Shown: positions 27,148 through 36,398 of the stretch, piece after piece
Layout: each line of letters starts with the position of its first letter
How positions within the stretch are numbered: position 1 is the first letter of the stretch
Origin: Natrinema salinisoli
GTDB taxonomy: Archaea; Halobacteriota; Halobacteria; Halobacteriales; Natrialbaceae
Length of the DNA: 64,000 nt
Direction: 5' to 3'
NCBI RefSeq assembly: GCF_020405205.1
Contig: NZ_CP084469.1
Coordinates: 1,984,001-2,048,000, forward strand
The notes under the pieces: generated by a model
What the model was told of the DNA's origin: nothing
Databases searched by the model: none
What the model saw: only the letters and a program-made list of their open reading frames with translations
Translations under genes and position numbers: made by a program

Positions 27148-27336
27148 GCACGCGTCGGCTCAGATGGCAGTTCCGACGACATTACGCCTGCTATTCAGAC
27201 AGGTTTTGTTACTGTTACGATATATTTGCCACTGTCGATTGGTCGTCATCGATCGGATACGAGACGGGTATGCGACCTCATCACACCGCTACCCGGAACC
27301 GAACGGTACAAACCCGCGAATCGATTCGGCGGCGAT

Positions 27337-28245
27337 ATGGACGTCGTCGGTCGGCTACTGGCGCTGCTCGTCGTGTTGCTGGTCGGGACCGGGTTACGGA
27401 CCACCGGCATCCTCGATACGCGCCGGACCGAACTGCTGAACGCCCTCGCCTACTACGTCGCGCTCCCGGCGCTGATCTTCGTCTCGACGTACACCCGCTC
27501 GATCGGTGACCTCCTCACGCCGGCACTGCTCGGTGGGCTCGTCGTCGTGGTGTTCTCGACCGCAGGGCTCGCCTGGCTCGCCCACCGGCATCGCGACTCG
27601 AGGGCGCGCCGGAGCGTCGCGATCGTGCAGTCCTATCACTCGAATCTCGGCTATCTCGGACTGCCGCTGGTCGCCGCAACGTTCGACGCGTCAGTGACGG
27701 CGATCGCGAGCGTCGTGCTCGGGGTCGTGACGTTGGCCCAGCTTCCGCTGACGCTCATCGTCCTATCGGCGCTCAACGGCGCGGACGCGTCGATCCGTCG
27801 CGAGCTTCGGGGCCTCGCGACGAATCCCGTGTTGCTGAGCCTGTTCGCCGGGCTCGCCGTCGGCTCGATCGGGATTTCGATTCCGTCGACTGTCGCGAAC
27901 GGCCTCGATGCGGTCGGATCGATCGCACTTCCGGTCGCGCTGCTCTGTGTCGGTGCGTCGCTGCAGATCGATCTTCCGTCGATCGACGTCGGCGCGACCG
28001 CCGCCGTCGTCGCGCTCAAGATCGGCCTCATGCCTATCATCGCGTGGATCGTCTTCTCCGCACTCGCCGTCGACTCGGCAACGTTCACCGCCAGCGTGGT
28101 GATGCTCGGTACCCCGACGGCCGTCTCGACGTTCGTCTTCGCGAACGAGCTCGGCGGCGACAGCGAATTCGCGTCGCTGAACGTCTTCGTGACGACGCTC
28201 GTCTCCATCGTGACGATGTTCGTCCTGATAACGCTGGTCAGCTAG
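27337..28245 (+). CDS. AEC family (auxin efflux carrier-type) transporter
   Basis: A 302-residue membrane carrier with about ten hydrophobic segments in two inverted halves. Family-like features are YYVALPALIFVSTY in helix 2, QSYHSNLGYLGLPLV near residue 100 and GTPTAVSTFVFANELGGD near the end. Bacterial members move carboxylates; the substrate here is unknown. ATG at 27337 is chosen because the earlier in-frame 37 codons are polar. Confidence 0.85.
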   Translation: MDVVGRLLALLVVLLVGTGLRTTGILDTRRTELLNALAYYVALPALIFVSTYTRSIGDLLTPALLGGLVVVVFSTAGLAWLAHRHRDSRARRSVAIVQSYHSNLGYLGLPLVAATFDASVTAIASVVLGVVTLAQLPLTLIVLSALNGADASIRRELRGLATNPVLLSLFAGLAVGSIGISIPSTVANGLDAVGSIALPVALLCVGASLQIDLPSIDVGATAAVVALKIGLMPIIAWIVFSALAVDSATFTASVVMLGTPTAVSTFVFANELGGDSEFASLNVFVTTLVSIVTMFVLITLVS

Positions 28246-28255
28246 GTAGCAACAC

Positions 28256-28972
28256 CTACCGCGAGAAGAACCGCTTGAGCCGACCGAGCAACCCGGGAGA
28301 ACCGTCTTCCCCGTCGCTCGTTTCGGTTCCTGTATCACTCTCTACCGATCCGGCGAGCGGGCCGGCATCGTCGGGCCAGTCCTCCTCAGTATCCGTCCCG
28401 CCAGTCCGTGTCGTCTCGAGATCGTCCAGCGAGAGCTCGACGGCGTCGATTGCGGGGGTTGACTCGCGTCCCTCGCCGGCTTCGGCCGCACGGACGTCCG
28501 CGCCGGTCACGTCACCGTGCTCGACGCGGGCGGCGAGATCCTCGGGTGACGCGTCCGAGGCGTCGTTTGGAAGCGACGCCGCGGCCGAGTCGACCGTAGC
28601 GGGGTCGGAATCGGCCGTACCGCTCGAGTCCGATTCTTCGGACGCTTCGTCGGCGGCCGTCTCGGCCGATTCGGCACCGCTGGAGTCCAGTGATTCGACA
28701 GATCCGGTTGACGGGTCACTACTCCCGGTATCGTCCGGTCCGTCGTTGGCGGTCGCTTCGGGACCGGAGTCGGGAATTTCAGCACCCGTCGCGGACGCGC
28801 TTCCGGACGGCCCTGCAGGCGTCGAATCCAGCGACTCGAGGATGTCGTCGACGCTCTCCTCGGAGACGACGCGCTGTGGACCGCCGCCGGGCTCCGGATT
28901 GCCCGCCGACTCGGTATCGTCGGCTGCGTCCGCTTCGTCGGTCGCCGCGGGGGGAGATCGCTCGTCGCTCAT
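28256..28972 (-). CDS. Acidic low-complexity protein with basic C-terminal tail
   Basis: A 238-residue, strongly acidic, Ser/Asp/Ala-rich protein, mostly disordered by appearance. Two short ordered patches stand out: VDDILESLDSTP near residue 42 and DLAARVEHGDVTGADVRAAE near residue 147. It ends in GLLGRLKRFFSR, a basic amphipathic tail that could touch the membrane. I do not recognise a domain. Confidence 0.65.
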   Translation of the reverse strand: MSDERSPPAATDEADAADDTESAGNPEPGGGPQRVVSEESVDDILESLDSTPAGPSGSASATGAEIPDSGPEATANDGPDDTGSSDPSTGSVESLDSSGAESAETAADEASEESDSSGTADSDPATVDSAAASLPNDASDASPEDLAARVEHGDVTGADVRAAEAGEGRESTPAIDAVELSLDDLETTRTGGTDTEEDWPDDAGPLAGSVESDTGTETSDGEDGSPGLLGRLKRFFSR

Positions 28973-29054
28973 TGTGATGATCTGTCGGTCCGTGGGACAT
29001 AATCTTTCCCCTGCCAGGCCGATTCAGAAAACGAACACGACGCTCGTGGGACCG

Positions 29055-29837
29055 TTACGCGGCGAGGGCCGGCCGCGCTCTGACGACGTTGAGGACGGCA
29101 CCGACAAGAATGATGATACCGGCGAAGTAGAGCCACGTGACGAACAGGAGGACGGCACCGACGGCTCCGTAGGCCTCGTACTGGCCGGCGTTCGACGCGT
29201 ACAGCTGAAAGCCGAGCTGGAGGACCGTCCAGCCGACGGCCGCGAAGATCGCGCCGGGAAGGATTTCGCGAAATCCGACCGGAACGGGTGGAAGGACGTA
29301 GTAGATCGGGAGAAAAACGAGAACGAGCCCGAGGAGGAGTGCGAGCCAGCCCAACACGCCGGCGAACGGGACGGTATCCGCGACGATCCGGAGGGCGGCA
29401 CCGATCCCGATCATCAGGACCAGCGCACCCGCACCGGCGACGATCACGGTGAGTCCGTCCCGTATTTGATCGACCAGCGAATCCTCGGCGACCTCGTCGT
29501 AGACGTTATCGAACGCGAGACTCAGCCCCCGGAAGACCTTGAGTCCACCCCAGGCGGCGACGAGGAGTGCGACCACGGTCGCTTCGGCGCGGCCGGACTC
29601 GGTCGTCAACGCCTCGGTGACCAGTTGCTCGCCCGATGACGGGAGGAAGTCGCCGGCGGCGGTAATCAACCGCTGGGCCGCTTGCTCGCCGCCCAACAAC
29701 GACCCGACCACGATCGCGAGTAAGACGAGCGGAATCAGCGAGACGAACGCGTAGTAGGCGAACCCGGCCGCGAGAAAGGTCAAATCGCGGTCGCTCGCCG
29801 TTCGATAGATCTCGGTGAGCGTATCCTGAATCTCCAT
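29055..29837 (-). CDS. YihY/BrkB family membrane protein
   Basis: A 260-residue protein with six hydrophobic segments. The family pattern is clear: RDLTFLAAGFAYYAFVSLIP at the start, WGGLKVFRGLSLAFDNVYD near residue 100 and YGAVGAVLLFVTWLYFAG near the end. Once thought to be RNase BN; function is uncertain. Start at 29837 (MEIQDT) precedes the conserved first helix. Confidence 0.88.
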   Translation of the reverse strand: MEIQDTLTEIYRTASDRDLTFLAAGFAYYAFVSLIPLVLLAIVVGSLLGGEQAAQRLITAAGDFLPSSGEQLVTEALTTESGRAEATVVALLVAAWGGLKVFRGLSLAFDNVYDEVAEDSLVDQIRDGLTVIVAGAGALVLMIGIGAALRIVADTVPFAGVLGWLALLLGLVLVFLPIYYVLPPVPVGFREILPGAIFAAVGWTVLQLGFQLYASNAGQYEAYGAVGAVLLFVTWLYFAGIIILVGAVLNVVRARPALAA

Positions 29838-29996
29838 ACGGTCTATACGACGGTCGGTCCCTATAACCTGTAAGTCGTTCGCAGTTCCTGTGTCCGTCTC
29901 GATCTCCCGTTTCGGTCGCAGCCGTCTCCCCCGTGACGGGTCGACTGCACGATCGTGACGGATCGACTGCACGAGGGGAATCGCTCGAGACGCCCG

Positions 29997-30734
29997 TCAC
30001 CACTCCCGGCAGAAGTTCTGGCCCGCGTAGACCGAGCCGTCGTCGGCGATGTAGACGCCGACGCCCGCTCGATCCCACGGCGGCGTCTCGCCCGTTTCGA
30101 GGATCGCCTGCCGATGCGGCGTGGAGTTCATCCACTGATTTACCAGTCCGGTCGCGAGCCCCTCGGCGGTCCGGTAGCGAACGGTCTCCCCGTTGCCGGG
30201 TCGTCTGATGGGGCGGTCGACCCACGTCTTCGCGATGTTCTCGCCGTAGCCCTGACAGTAGCTGTCGACGTCCTGGAACCGATCGTACGGTCCTTCTCCG
30301 TCCGGGTTCGTGTGTGCGAAGTAGTCCCGCCGTGCCATGTCGTCGCTGTGGGCGCGCGAGACGGACGCGATCGTCCCGTCCCACTCCAGGGGCTCGAGCC
30401 CGTGCTCGGCCCGGCGCTCGTTGACCTCGGCGTGGACGAAGTCCTCGACCGTCGGGGAGGTGATCGTCTCGACGTCGGTCTCGTAACTCGAAACCCCGGG
30501 ATCGTCGGGATCGGTCACCGCGGGATTTCGCTCGCCGGCCGGCGGCGGATCGGCACTTGGCGCGGGTCGGTTCTCGATGCCGACGTCCTCGAGGAGCTGG
30601 GGCGCGAACAGCGCGGTCCCGAGCGCGAGCGAAACGACGAGGAGGACGGCGACGAGGAACCGTATCAGTCCGCCGAGCAGCGCGCGGTCCGGACCCCCGT
30701 CCGCGTCAGTCATCTCGAGTCGCGACCCCTCCAT
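29997..30734 (-). CDS. CAP (SCP/PR1) domain protein, membrane-anchored
   Basis: A 245-residue protein with one N-terminal transmembrane anchor (IRFLVAVLLVVSLALGTALF) and an extracellular CAP domain. Conserved pieces are VNERRAEHGLEPL, SDDMARRDYFAHTNPDG, GENIA and WMNSTPHRQAIL, with His and Glu residues of the CAP cavity in place. A disordered Pro/Asp linker joins the two parts. Function of archaeal CAP proteins is unknown. ATG at 30713 is an alternative start. Confidence 0.85.
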   Translation of the reverse strand: MEGSRLEMTDADGGPDRALLGGLIRFLVAVLLVVSLALGTALFAPQLLEDVGIENRPAPSADPPPAGERNPAVTDPDDPGVSSYETDVETITSPTVEDFVHAEVNERRAEHGLEPLEWDGTIASVSRAHSDDMARRDYFAHTNPDGEGPYDRFQDVDSYCQGYGENIAKTWVDRPIRRPGNGETVRYRTAEGLATGLVNQWMNSTPHRQAILETGETPPWDRAGVGVYIADDGSVYAGQNFCREW

Positions 30735-30800
30735 TACCTCGACTGTTCGACTGGCGGCACAAGACAGTCGCGGTCGCTCACACGCAGTGAGACACCGTTC

Positions 30801-31148
30801 TCACTCCGCGGAGGGAGACGAGGACGCTACCGCCGACCCGTCGGCTCCGCCACCGTCGCCGAAAATCGTCTCGTGGATCCCGATAACGAGTCCGGGCACG
30901 ACCGCCATGAAGAGGTGTTCCTCGAGCGGAATGCCGGCGATATCGATCCCGGTTCGGAGTTTGATGTCGAAGACGCCGACCGCGAGCGTGTACCGGTCCC
31001 AGACGTAGGCGATGGGGTACAGCGCGAGGATCGTGACTGCTGCCTTTCGGAGCGCGTTCGCGCGGCGGAGCAGGAGGGCGGCGACGATACCCCAGACGAG
31101 CTCGGTCGCGAGGTAGGTGTAGCGACCGAAGACGCTGATATCGATCAT
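30801..31148 (-). CDS. Single lycopene-cyclase-domain membrane protein
   Basis: A 115-residue protein with three hydrophobic segments. The PLEEHLFM motif near residue 75 is the signature of the heterodimeric-type lycopene cyclase domain (CrtYc/CrtYd, CarR). Full cyclases carry two such domains; this has one, so it may need a partner or do something else. No other carotenoid gene is nearby. Start at 31148 gives MIDISVFGRYTY. Confidence 0.75.
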   Translation of the reverse strand: MIDISVFGRYTYLATELVWGIVAALLLRRANALRKAAVTILALYPIAYVWDRYTLAVGVFDIKLRTGIDIAGIPLEEHLFMAVVPGLVIGIHETIFGDGGGADGSAVASSSPSAE

Positions 31149-31253
31149 CGGCCGCCGATTCAACGGCCGATGTAAAAACCTCCGGGTGAGAGCCACCCGG
31201 ACAAAACGGGCAGTATCTTAAATACCCCGGCGGCTCTACGTCCACGTAGAAGG

Positions 31254-32411
31254 ATGAATATCGCTGATATCGCCACCACGGAGTTTATCGAAGTCGACGT
31301 CGGGACGCGAATGGGGAAGGTCCGTTCGATGTTCGAGAACGGCAATCCCAAGGGAATCATCGTCACCAACGACGGGGAGTACGAGGGCGTCATCAGCGAG
31401 CGAGAGATCCTCCAATCTCACGTCGAGGACGACGCCAAGGTCGCGGCGCTCACCAAACCGAGCCGGAGCACGCCGTCGCCCAAGGTCGACCGACAGGAAG
31501 ACGTCCGGGAAACCGCGCGCGTACTCGTCGAAAGCAACGCCAAGGTCGCGCCGGTCTTCGAGAACGGCGAACTCTGGGGCGTCATCACCGACGACGCCAT
31601 CCTCGAGGCCGTCCTGGACAACCTCGACGCGCTGACCGTCGCGGACATCTACACCGACGACCCGGTCACGCTCACCGAGGACGACGGCATCGGCAAGGCG
31701 ATCAACCTCCTGCGCGAGCACGGCATCTCGCGGCTGCCGATCCTCAACGAGAACGGCTACCTCGCCGGCGTCGTGACGACCCACGACATCGCCGACTTCG
31801 TCATCCGGGAGAACCACACGACGACGACCGGCGACCGGGTCGGCGACACCCAGCGCCTGCTCGACGTGCCCGTCTACGACATCATGAACAGTCCCGTCGA
31901 GACGACGACGCTCGACGCGACGGCCAAGGAAGCCGTCGAAACGATGCTCGAGAAGGATTACGCGGGGCTGATGGTCACGCCGAAGGACGACGACCGGGTC
32001 GTCAACGGCGTCATCACCAAGACGGACGTCCTGCGCGCGCTGACGTTCACCGAGGAAGAGCACATGGACGTCCAGATCACGAACATCTCGATGCTCGACA
32101 CCATCACCCGGGAGTCGATCGTCCAGAGCATCGAGGACGTCGCCGACAAGTACGCCGACATGCAGGTCATGCACGCACACGTGCGCTTTCACGAGCACAA
32201 CGAGAAGCTCCGTGGCACCCCGCTCGTCCAGTGCCAGATCCGCCTGCGGACCAACAAGGATCAGGTCGCCGGCACCGGCGAGGGCTACGGCGCGGAGAAC
32301 TCGTTCCGCGTCGCGCTGGACAAACTCGAGCGCAACGTCTTAGAACTCAAGGGCGTCACCAGCGACGAGGAGTACCGCGGCCAGCTCCTGCGGAAGCTCA
32401 ACCAGATCTAG
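31254..32411 (+). CDS. CBS-domain protein with HPF/RaiA-like C-terminus
   Basis: A 385-residue cytoplasmic protein. Residues 1-265 hold four CBS motifs (IIVTNDGEYEGVISEREIL, APVFENGELWGVITDDAIL, LPILNENGYLAGVVTTHDIA, GLMVTPKDDDRVVNGVITKTD), likely binding adenine nucleotides. Residues ~270-385 resemble a ribosome hibernation factor: MDVQITNISMLDT at the start and AENSFRVALDKLERNVLELK near the end. The layout suggests nucleotide-regulated ribosome binding. TTAAATACC near 31217 is a probable TATA element, 35-40 bases before the ATG. Confidence 0.8.
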   Translation: MNIADIATTEFIEVDVGTRMGKVRSMFENGNPKGIIVTNDGEYEGVISEREILQSHVEDDAKVAALTKPSRSTPSPKVDRQEDVRETARVLVESNAKVAPVFENGELWGVITDDAILEAVLDNLDALTVADIYTDDPVTLTEDDGIGKAINLLREHGISRLPILNENGYLAGVVTTHDIADFVIRENHTTTTGDRVGDTQRLLDVPVYDIMNSPVETTTLDATAKEAVETMLEKDYAGLMVTPKDDDRVVNGVITKTDVLRALTFTEEEHMDVQITNISMLDTITRESIVQSIEDVADKYADMQVMHAHVRFHEHNEKLRGTPLVQCQIRLRTNKDQVAGTGEGYGAENSFRVALDKLERNVLELKGVTSDEEYRGQLLRKLNQI

Positions 32412-32430
32412 CGCCGCTCGCGGTCCGCGT

Positions 32431-34653
32431 TCACACCTCGTTTTCCGAGTCGACCTCGAGGCTGACCGTCTCCCGGACGTCTCGCGCCGAGCGCGCGAGT
32501 TCGACGGTGTACGTGCCGGGGTCGATCGTCCACCCAGCCTCGGCGTCGTACCGACCGAGTGCACGCGACTCGAGTTCGAGCTCTAGCGTTCGGGTCTCGC
32601 CGGCGGCGAGTTCGACCGATTCGAACCCGGCGAGCTCGCGCACGGGACGGTCGACCGGCGACGAGTACGGCGGCCGGAGATACGCCTGGACGACCTCGCG
32701 ACCGGATCGGTCGGCCGCGTTCTCGATCGTCACGCGAACCGTGCGATCGTCGACGACGCTCGCCGCTCGATACGAGAGGTCCGCGTAGGAGTGCCCGTGT
32801 CCGAACGGATAGGTCGGCTCCGCCTCGACGTCGTCGCGGTCGAAGTGACGGTAGCCGACGAAGACCCCCTCTTCGTAATGGGCCCTCCCGTCGACGCCCG
32901 GATAGCGGCGCTCGTTGCTCGCGGGATAGGCTCCCTCGGGTGCGAAGGTCACGGGTAACCGACCCCCCGGATCGCGGTCCCCGTACAGCACTTCGGCGAT
33001 CGCGGCCCCGTCGGCCTGTCCCGGATACCACGCCTCGAGGATCGCATCGACGTCCTCGCGCCACGGGAGTTCGACGGGCCCGCTCGAGTTGACCACGACG
33101 ACCGTTTCGTCGGCCGCGCCGGCGACGGCCGCGACCAGTTCGTCCTGCTCGCCGGGCAATCGGAGCGAGTCGCGGTCTTTCGCCTCAGTCGTCCTGTCGC
33201 GAACGAAGACGACGGCCGCGGCCGCGTCTCGAGCGGCCTCGACCGCCGCGTCGATGCTGGGATCGGACGCATCGATGCCGACCGATTCGGTGGTCGGTTC
33301 GTCGGCTAGCTGCTCGCCCTCGCCTTCGCCGACGAACGGCAACACGTCGAACAGCGAGAGGTCGGGAACCGAATCGACGCCGCGAGCGACCGCGACCTCG
33401 CCGGCGGCCCGCGCTCGGAGCCCCGCGACGGGACTCGTCGATCGGAATGGCGTCGTCTCCGAGGAGCCGCCCCCGCCGAGTCTCGCCTCGTGAACGTTCG
33501 GTCCGATGACGGCGATGTCCGTCTCCTCGCCCAGCGGCAGCGCGTCGTCGTTCTCGAGCAGGACGGTCCCGCGCGCGGCGATTGTTTCGGCGAGACGACG
33601 ATGACGGGGCGTGTCGAGCTCGCCGTCCGACTTGCTGCTACCGTCGCCGCTCCCGCTTTCTCCTCCCTCGTCCTCGAGACGGCCGATTCGATCCAGTTGG
33701 CCGAGGAGCCGTCGAACCATGTCGTCGAGGCGATCGGCCGGGACCTCGCCGGCGTCGATGGCCGCCGCGAGCGGGTCGCCGAACAGTCCCGCCTTCGTTC
33801 CGTCCGGAAGTCCGCCCATGATTTCGGCGGCTTCGCCCTCGAGGTCGTCTCCGGCCGGCCACTCCCAGTCGGATTCGGGGTCGGTATCCTCAGTGCCGAC
33901 CGGGACGCCCGGCATCTCGAGGTCCAGTCCCGCGGTCGCGGCACCGACGGTGCTCTCGGTACCGTACCAGTCGGAGACGACGTAGCCGTCGAATCCCCAC
34001 TCGCCTTTGAGCACGTCGCCGACGAGTCGCTCGTGATCGCTCATATGGGTTCCGTTGACCCGGTTGTAGGCGGTCATTACGGAGCCGACGTCCGCCTCGA
34101 CGGCCGCCCGGAAGGGGCGCAGGTACAGTTCGCGAAGCGTTCGCTCGTCGACCTCGCTACTGACGCGGACCCGGTCCGTCTCCTGGTTGTTCGCGACGTA
34201 GTGTTTGACCGTCGCGATCACGTCCTCGTCGTGAATTCCCGCGACGGCACCGGCGGTCGTCCGGGAGGCGAGAACGGGATCCTCGGAGTAGTACTCGAAG
34301 TTGCGCCCGCAGTGGGGCACCCGGATCAGGTTCGTCCCGGGGGCGAGCAACGCGTCCTGATCGAGTGCGCGAGCCTCGCGGGCCATCGCCGCGCCCATCT
34401 CGCGAGCGAGTTCGGGACCGAAGGCGGCCGCGACGGCGATCGACGCCGGAAACGCCGTCGCGCGCTTTCCCTCCGCGCGAACGCCGAGCGGGCCATCGAC
34501 CAGCCGGAACTCCGGAACCCCGAGCCGGTCGACGCCCGGCAGGTACCCCGTCGCGGTACCGTCGGGGTCGGTCCGCCCGCTAACGAGGCGCAGTTTCTCC
34601 TCGCGAGTCAACGCGTCGAGGAGGAAGTCGACGCGCTGAGAAGTATCGTTCAT
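32431..34653 (-). CDS. Glycoside hydrolase family 3 beta-glucosidase
   Basis: A 740-residue predicted beta-glycosidase. The N-terminal barrel shows KHYVANNQETDR, MTAYNRVNG and the nucleophile Asp in GYVVSDWYGTES (about residue 228). The second domain contains DIAVIGPNVHEARLGGGGSS. The C-terminal fibronectin III-like domain ends the protein. No signal peptide, so it is probably cytoplasmic and acts on imported oligosaccharides. Length is typical. Confidence 0.9.
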   Translation of the reverse strand: MNDTSQRVDFLLDALTREEKLRLVSGRTDPDGTATGYLPGVDRLGVPEFRLVDGPLGVRAEGKRATAFPASIAVAAAFGPELAREMGAAMAREARALDQDALLAPGTNLIRVPHCGRNFEYYSEDPVLASRTTAGAVAGIHDEDVIATVKHYVANNQETDRVRVSSEVDERTLRELYLRPFRAAVEADVGSVMTAYNRVNGTHMSDHERLVGDVLKGEWGFDGYVVSDWYGTESTVGAATAGLDLEMPGVPVGTEDTDPESDWEWPAGDDLEGEAAEIMGGLPDGTKAGLFGDPLAAAIDAGEVPADRLDDMVRRLLGQLDRIGRLEDEGGESGSGDGSSKSDGELDTPRHRRLAETIAARGTVLLENDDALPLGEETDIAVIGPNVHEARLGGGGSSETTPFRSTSPVAGLRARAAGEVAVARGVDSVPDLSLFDVLPFVGEGEGEQLADEPTTESVGIDASDPSIDAAVEAARDAAAAVVFVRDRTTEAKDRDSLRLPGEQDELVAAVAGAADETVVVVNSSGPVELPWREDVDAILEAWYPGQADGAAIAEVLYGDRDPGGRLPVTFAPEGAYPASNERRYPGVDGRAHYEEGVFVGYRHFDRDDVEAEPTYPFGHGHSYADLSYRAASVVDDRTVRVTIENAADRSGREVVQAYLRPPYSSPVDRPVRELAGFESVELAAGETRTLELELESRALGRYDAEAGWTIDPGTYTVELARSARDVRETVSLEVDSENEV

Positions 34654-34709
34654 ACGATCTGATCCGGACGGCCGTCAGTAAGCGTTTGGGGTCGTCGTCG
34701 GGTCCCGGA

Positions 34710-35441
34710 TCAACGCGGCGCGGACGCTTCACCGCCCTCGAGTCCCGTATCCGTGATCCGGAACTGGACGGACTCGCCGGCGGGTTTCGAGCGGTGTTTC
34801 TCCAGCGTCGCCCGTCGCTTCCCGCCGCGGAATCGCTCGAGGCGGAGCACGGTTCCGGTCCAGTGTTCCAGAGTGTTGCCGCCCAGCCCGCGGGTCCGGT
34901 CGGAGTCGGGATCGGCGAAGACCTGATTCGTCAGGACGACCGCCAGATCGTACTTCCGGGCCAGCGAGAGCAGGTGCGTCACCTGTCTGGTGACGCTCCG
35001 GAGCGCCTCGCCCTCGTCGCCGTCTGCCGTGCGCTCGAGCCGGTAGAACCCGGTCGCGCTGTCGAGGACGATCAACTCCGCGCGCTCGGCGAACTCCTCG
35101 GCGTCGCGGACGGCCTCGGCCTGCTCCTCGAAGTCCAGCGCGTCCTCGATGACGATCCGCGAAGCGACGGCTTCGACGTCGTCCCCGCCGCCGTCTCCCG
35201 GCGGCTGGCCGTCGACGGCGGCCTCGAGCAGTTGCTGGAAGCGGTCGACCGAAACCCCCTCGGTGTCGATGTAGACCGCGGTCCCGCCGTCGACGGCCGT
35301 CTCGACGGCGGCCGACAGCGCGAGATTCGTCTTTCCGGCGGCCGGCGGGCCGTACAACTGCGTCACCGTGCCGCGCTCGAACCCACCACCGAGCAACTCG
35401 TCGACCGGGCCACAGCCGGTTGGAATCGCCTCGTCAGTCAC
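34710..35441 (-). CDS. radB: DNA repair and recombination protein RadB
   Basis: A 243-residue RecA-fold ATPase, an archaeal paralogue of RadA. Walker A is GPPAAGKTN (residues 30-38) and Walker B is ELIVLDS near residue 122. It lacks the RadA N-terminal HhH domain, which identifies RadB. The L2-like region VLTNQVFADPDSDRTRGLGG is present. In haloarchaea RadB assists RadA loading. Confidence 0.93.
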   Translation of the reverse strand: MTDEAIPTGCGPVDELLGGGFERGTVTQLYGPPAAGKTNLALSAAVETAVDGGTAVYIDTEGVSVDRFQQLLEAAVDGQPPGDGGGDDVEAVASRIVIEDALDFEEQAEAVRDAEEFAERAELIVLDSATGFYRLERTADGDEGEALRSVTRQVTHLLSLARKYDLAVVLTNQVFADPDSDRTRGLGGNTLEHWTGTVLRLERFRGGKRRATLEKHRSKPAGESVQFRITDTGLEGGEASAPR

Positions 35442-35728
35442 GGTTCGAGATTACCGGGTGAGCGCAAAAAGCCCCCGGAACGGACCCGCGCTCGATCGTT
35501 CCGAGGTATCGAACGCTCGAGGGTTCGGCGCCGCGCTCGAAGAGTTGCTCTCCGTTCTCCGACGCCATGAGGGGCCGATCCTCATCTGACTCGCGATGAG
35601 GGGGTCCGATCGACGGTGGCGCGGACTGTGTTGCGGTAGGGGTACGAGCGACGTCGAGGGGGAAATCTCGCACTAAATTCACACAATATACCAGTAGTTA
35701 TAAGTTATAACAAGTCAACGATTCAATC

Positions 35729-35822
35729 GGAGGCCACGTCTCCGAGAACGGGGGCGTACGCAAACGCCCCGGGTGCTGGAACACCCGAGACTGGCTTCCA
35801 AACCACGCACGGTTTCGGAAGC
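35729..35822 (+). ncRNA. Candidate structured RNA of four consecutive hairpins
   Basis: Four stems follow one another: 35729-35732/35740-35743; 35751-35757/35764-35770 (7 bp); 35771-35775/35782-35786 (5 bp); and 35794-35804/35811-35822 (11 bp with one bulged C). TTATAA at 35698-35703 puts a rightward transcription start at about 35729, the first paired base. However, TATAAA at 35847-35852 read leftwards would start at about 35822, the last paired base, so the strand is not settled. The rest of 35442-35925 shows no protein gene. Confidence 0.5.
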
Positions 35823-35925
35823 ATGATTCCGTACATTCTACCGGGATATAAACGTCCCGCACGACGGTCGAACCGCACGACGCAAACAGTCTCGACTGCG
35901 ATCCGGACACCGGGTGATGATCGCG

Positions 35926-36099
35926 ATGACTAGCGATACCGACCCCGGTGGCGATAGCGACGACCGATTGTCGCTGCTCCCCACCTGCCCCACCTGCGGG
36001 GACCCCGTCTCGTTCCTGACCGTCACCGGACCCCACACGGGGATCGTTAACCCCTGCGGCTGCTCGATGCCGCCCGGCCTGCTCGAGCGCGACGACTGA
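35926..36099 (+). CDS. Small zinc-ribbon protein
   Basis: A 57-residue protein with CPTCG near residue 23 and PCGCS near residue 45, giving four cysteines for a zinc site. The N-terminus is acidic. ATGs at 35914 and 35917 are in frame; 35926 seems best because GGTGATG upstream can serve as a ribosome site. TATAAA at 35847 would give a ~50-base leader. The following 36100-36398 shows no gene. Confidence 0.55.
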   Translation: MTSDTDPGGDSDDRLSLLPTCPTCGDPVSFLTVTGPHTGIVNPCGCSMPPGLLERDD

Positions 36100-36398
36100 C
36101 CGGGGCTCGCGCTCGCACCCCGACGATCAGCCGGCCGGTCGACACCTGCGGTCGCGATCACCACACCACCGAGTCCGTCGACACCACCCATCGACCGGTC
36201 GGCTCGGAAGCGGGGTCTCGAGCGTGCAGTTCCATCGCCTCCCGAATATCACTCGCGTCCAGCAGCGCGGTGGTCCATACGCGACCACTCCGTTGCTGGA
36301 AAATGACTGTCGGCGACGATGGACTCGTCCGTCGGCGATCCACGGTCCCGCCGCTGGTTGTCAACAGTTTAGTGACGTGGCTCCAAGGACGCCGACAG

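Noticed and set aside
28044-29639. Plus-strand frame of 531 codons
   Set aside because: Spans the mirror of two minus-strand genes and begins inside the AEC gene; no domain.
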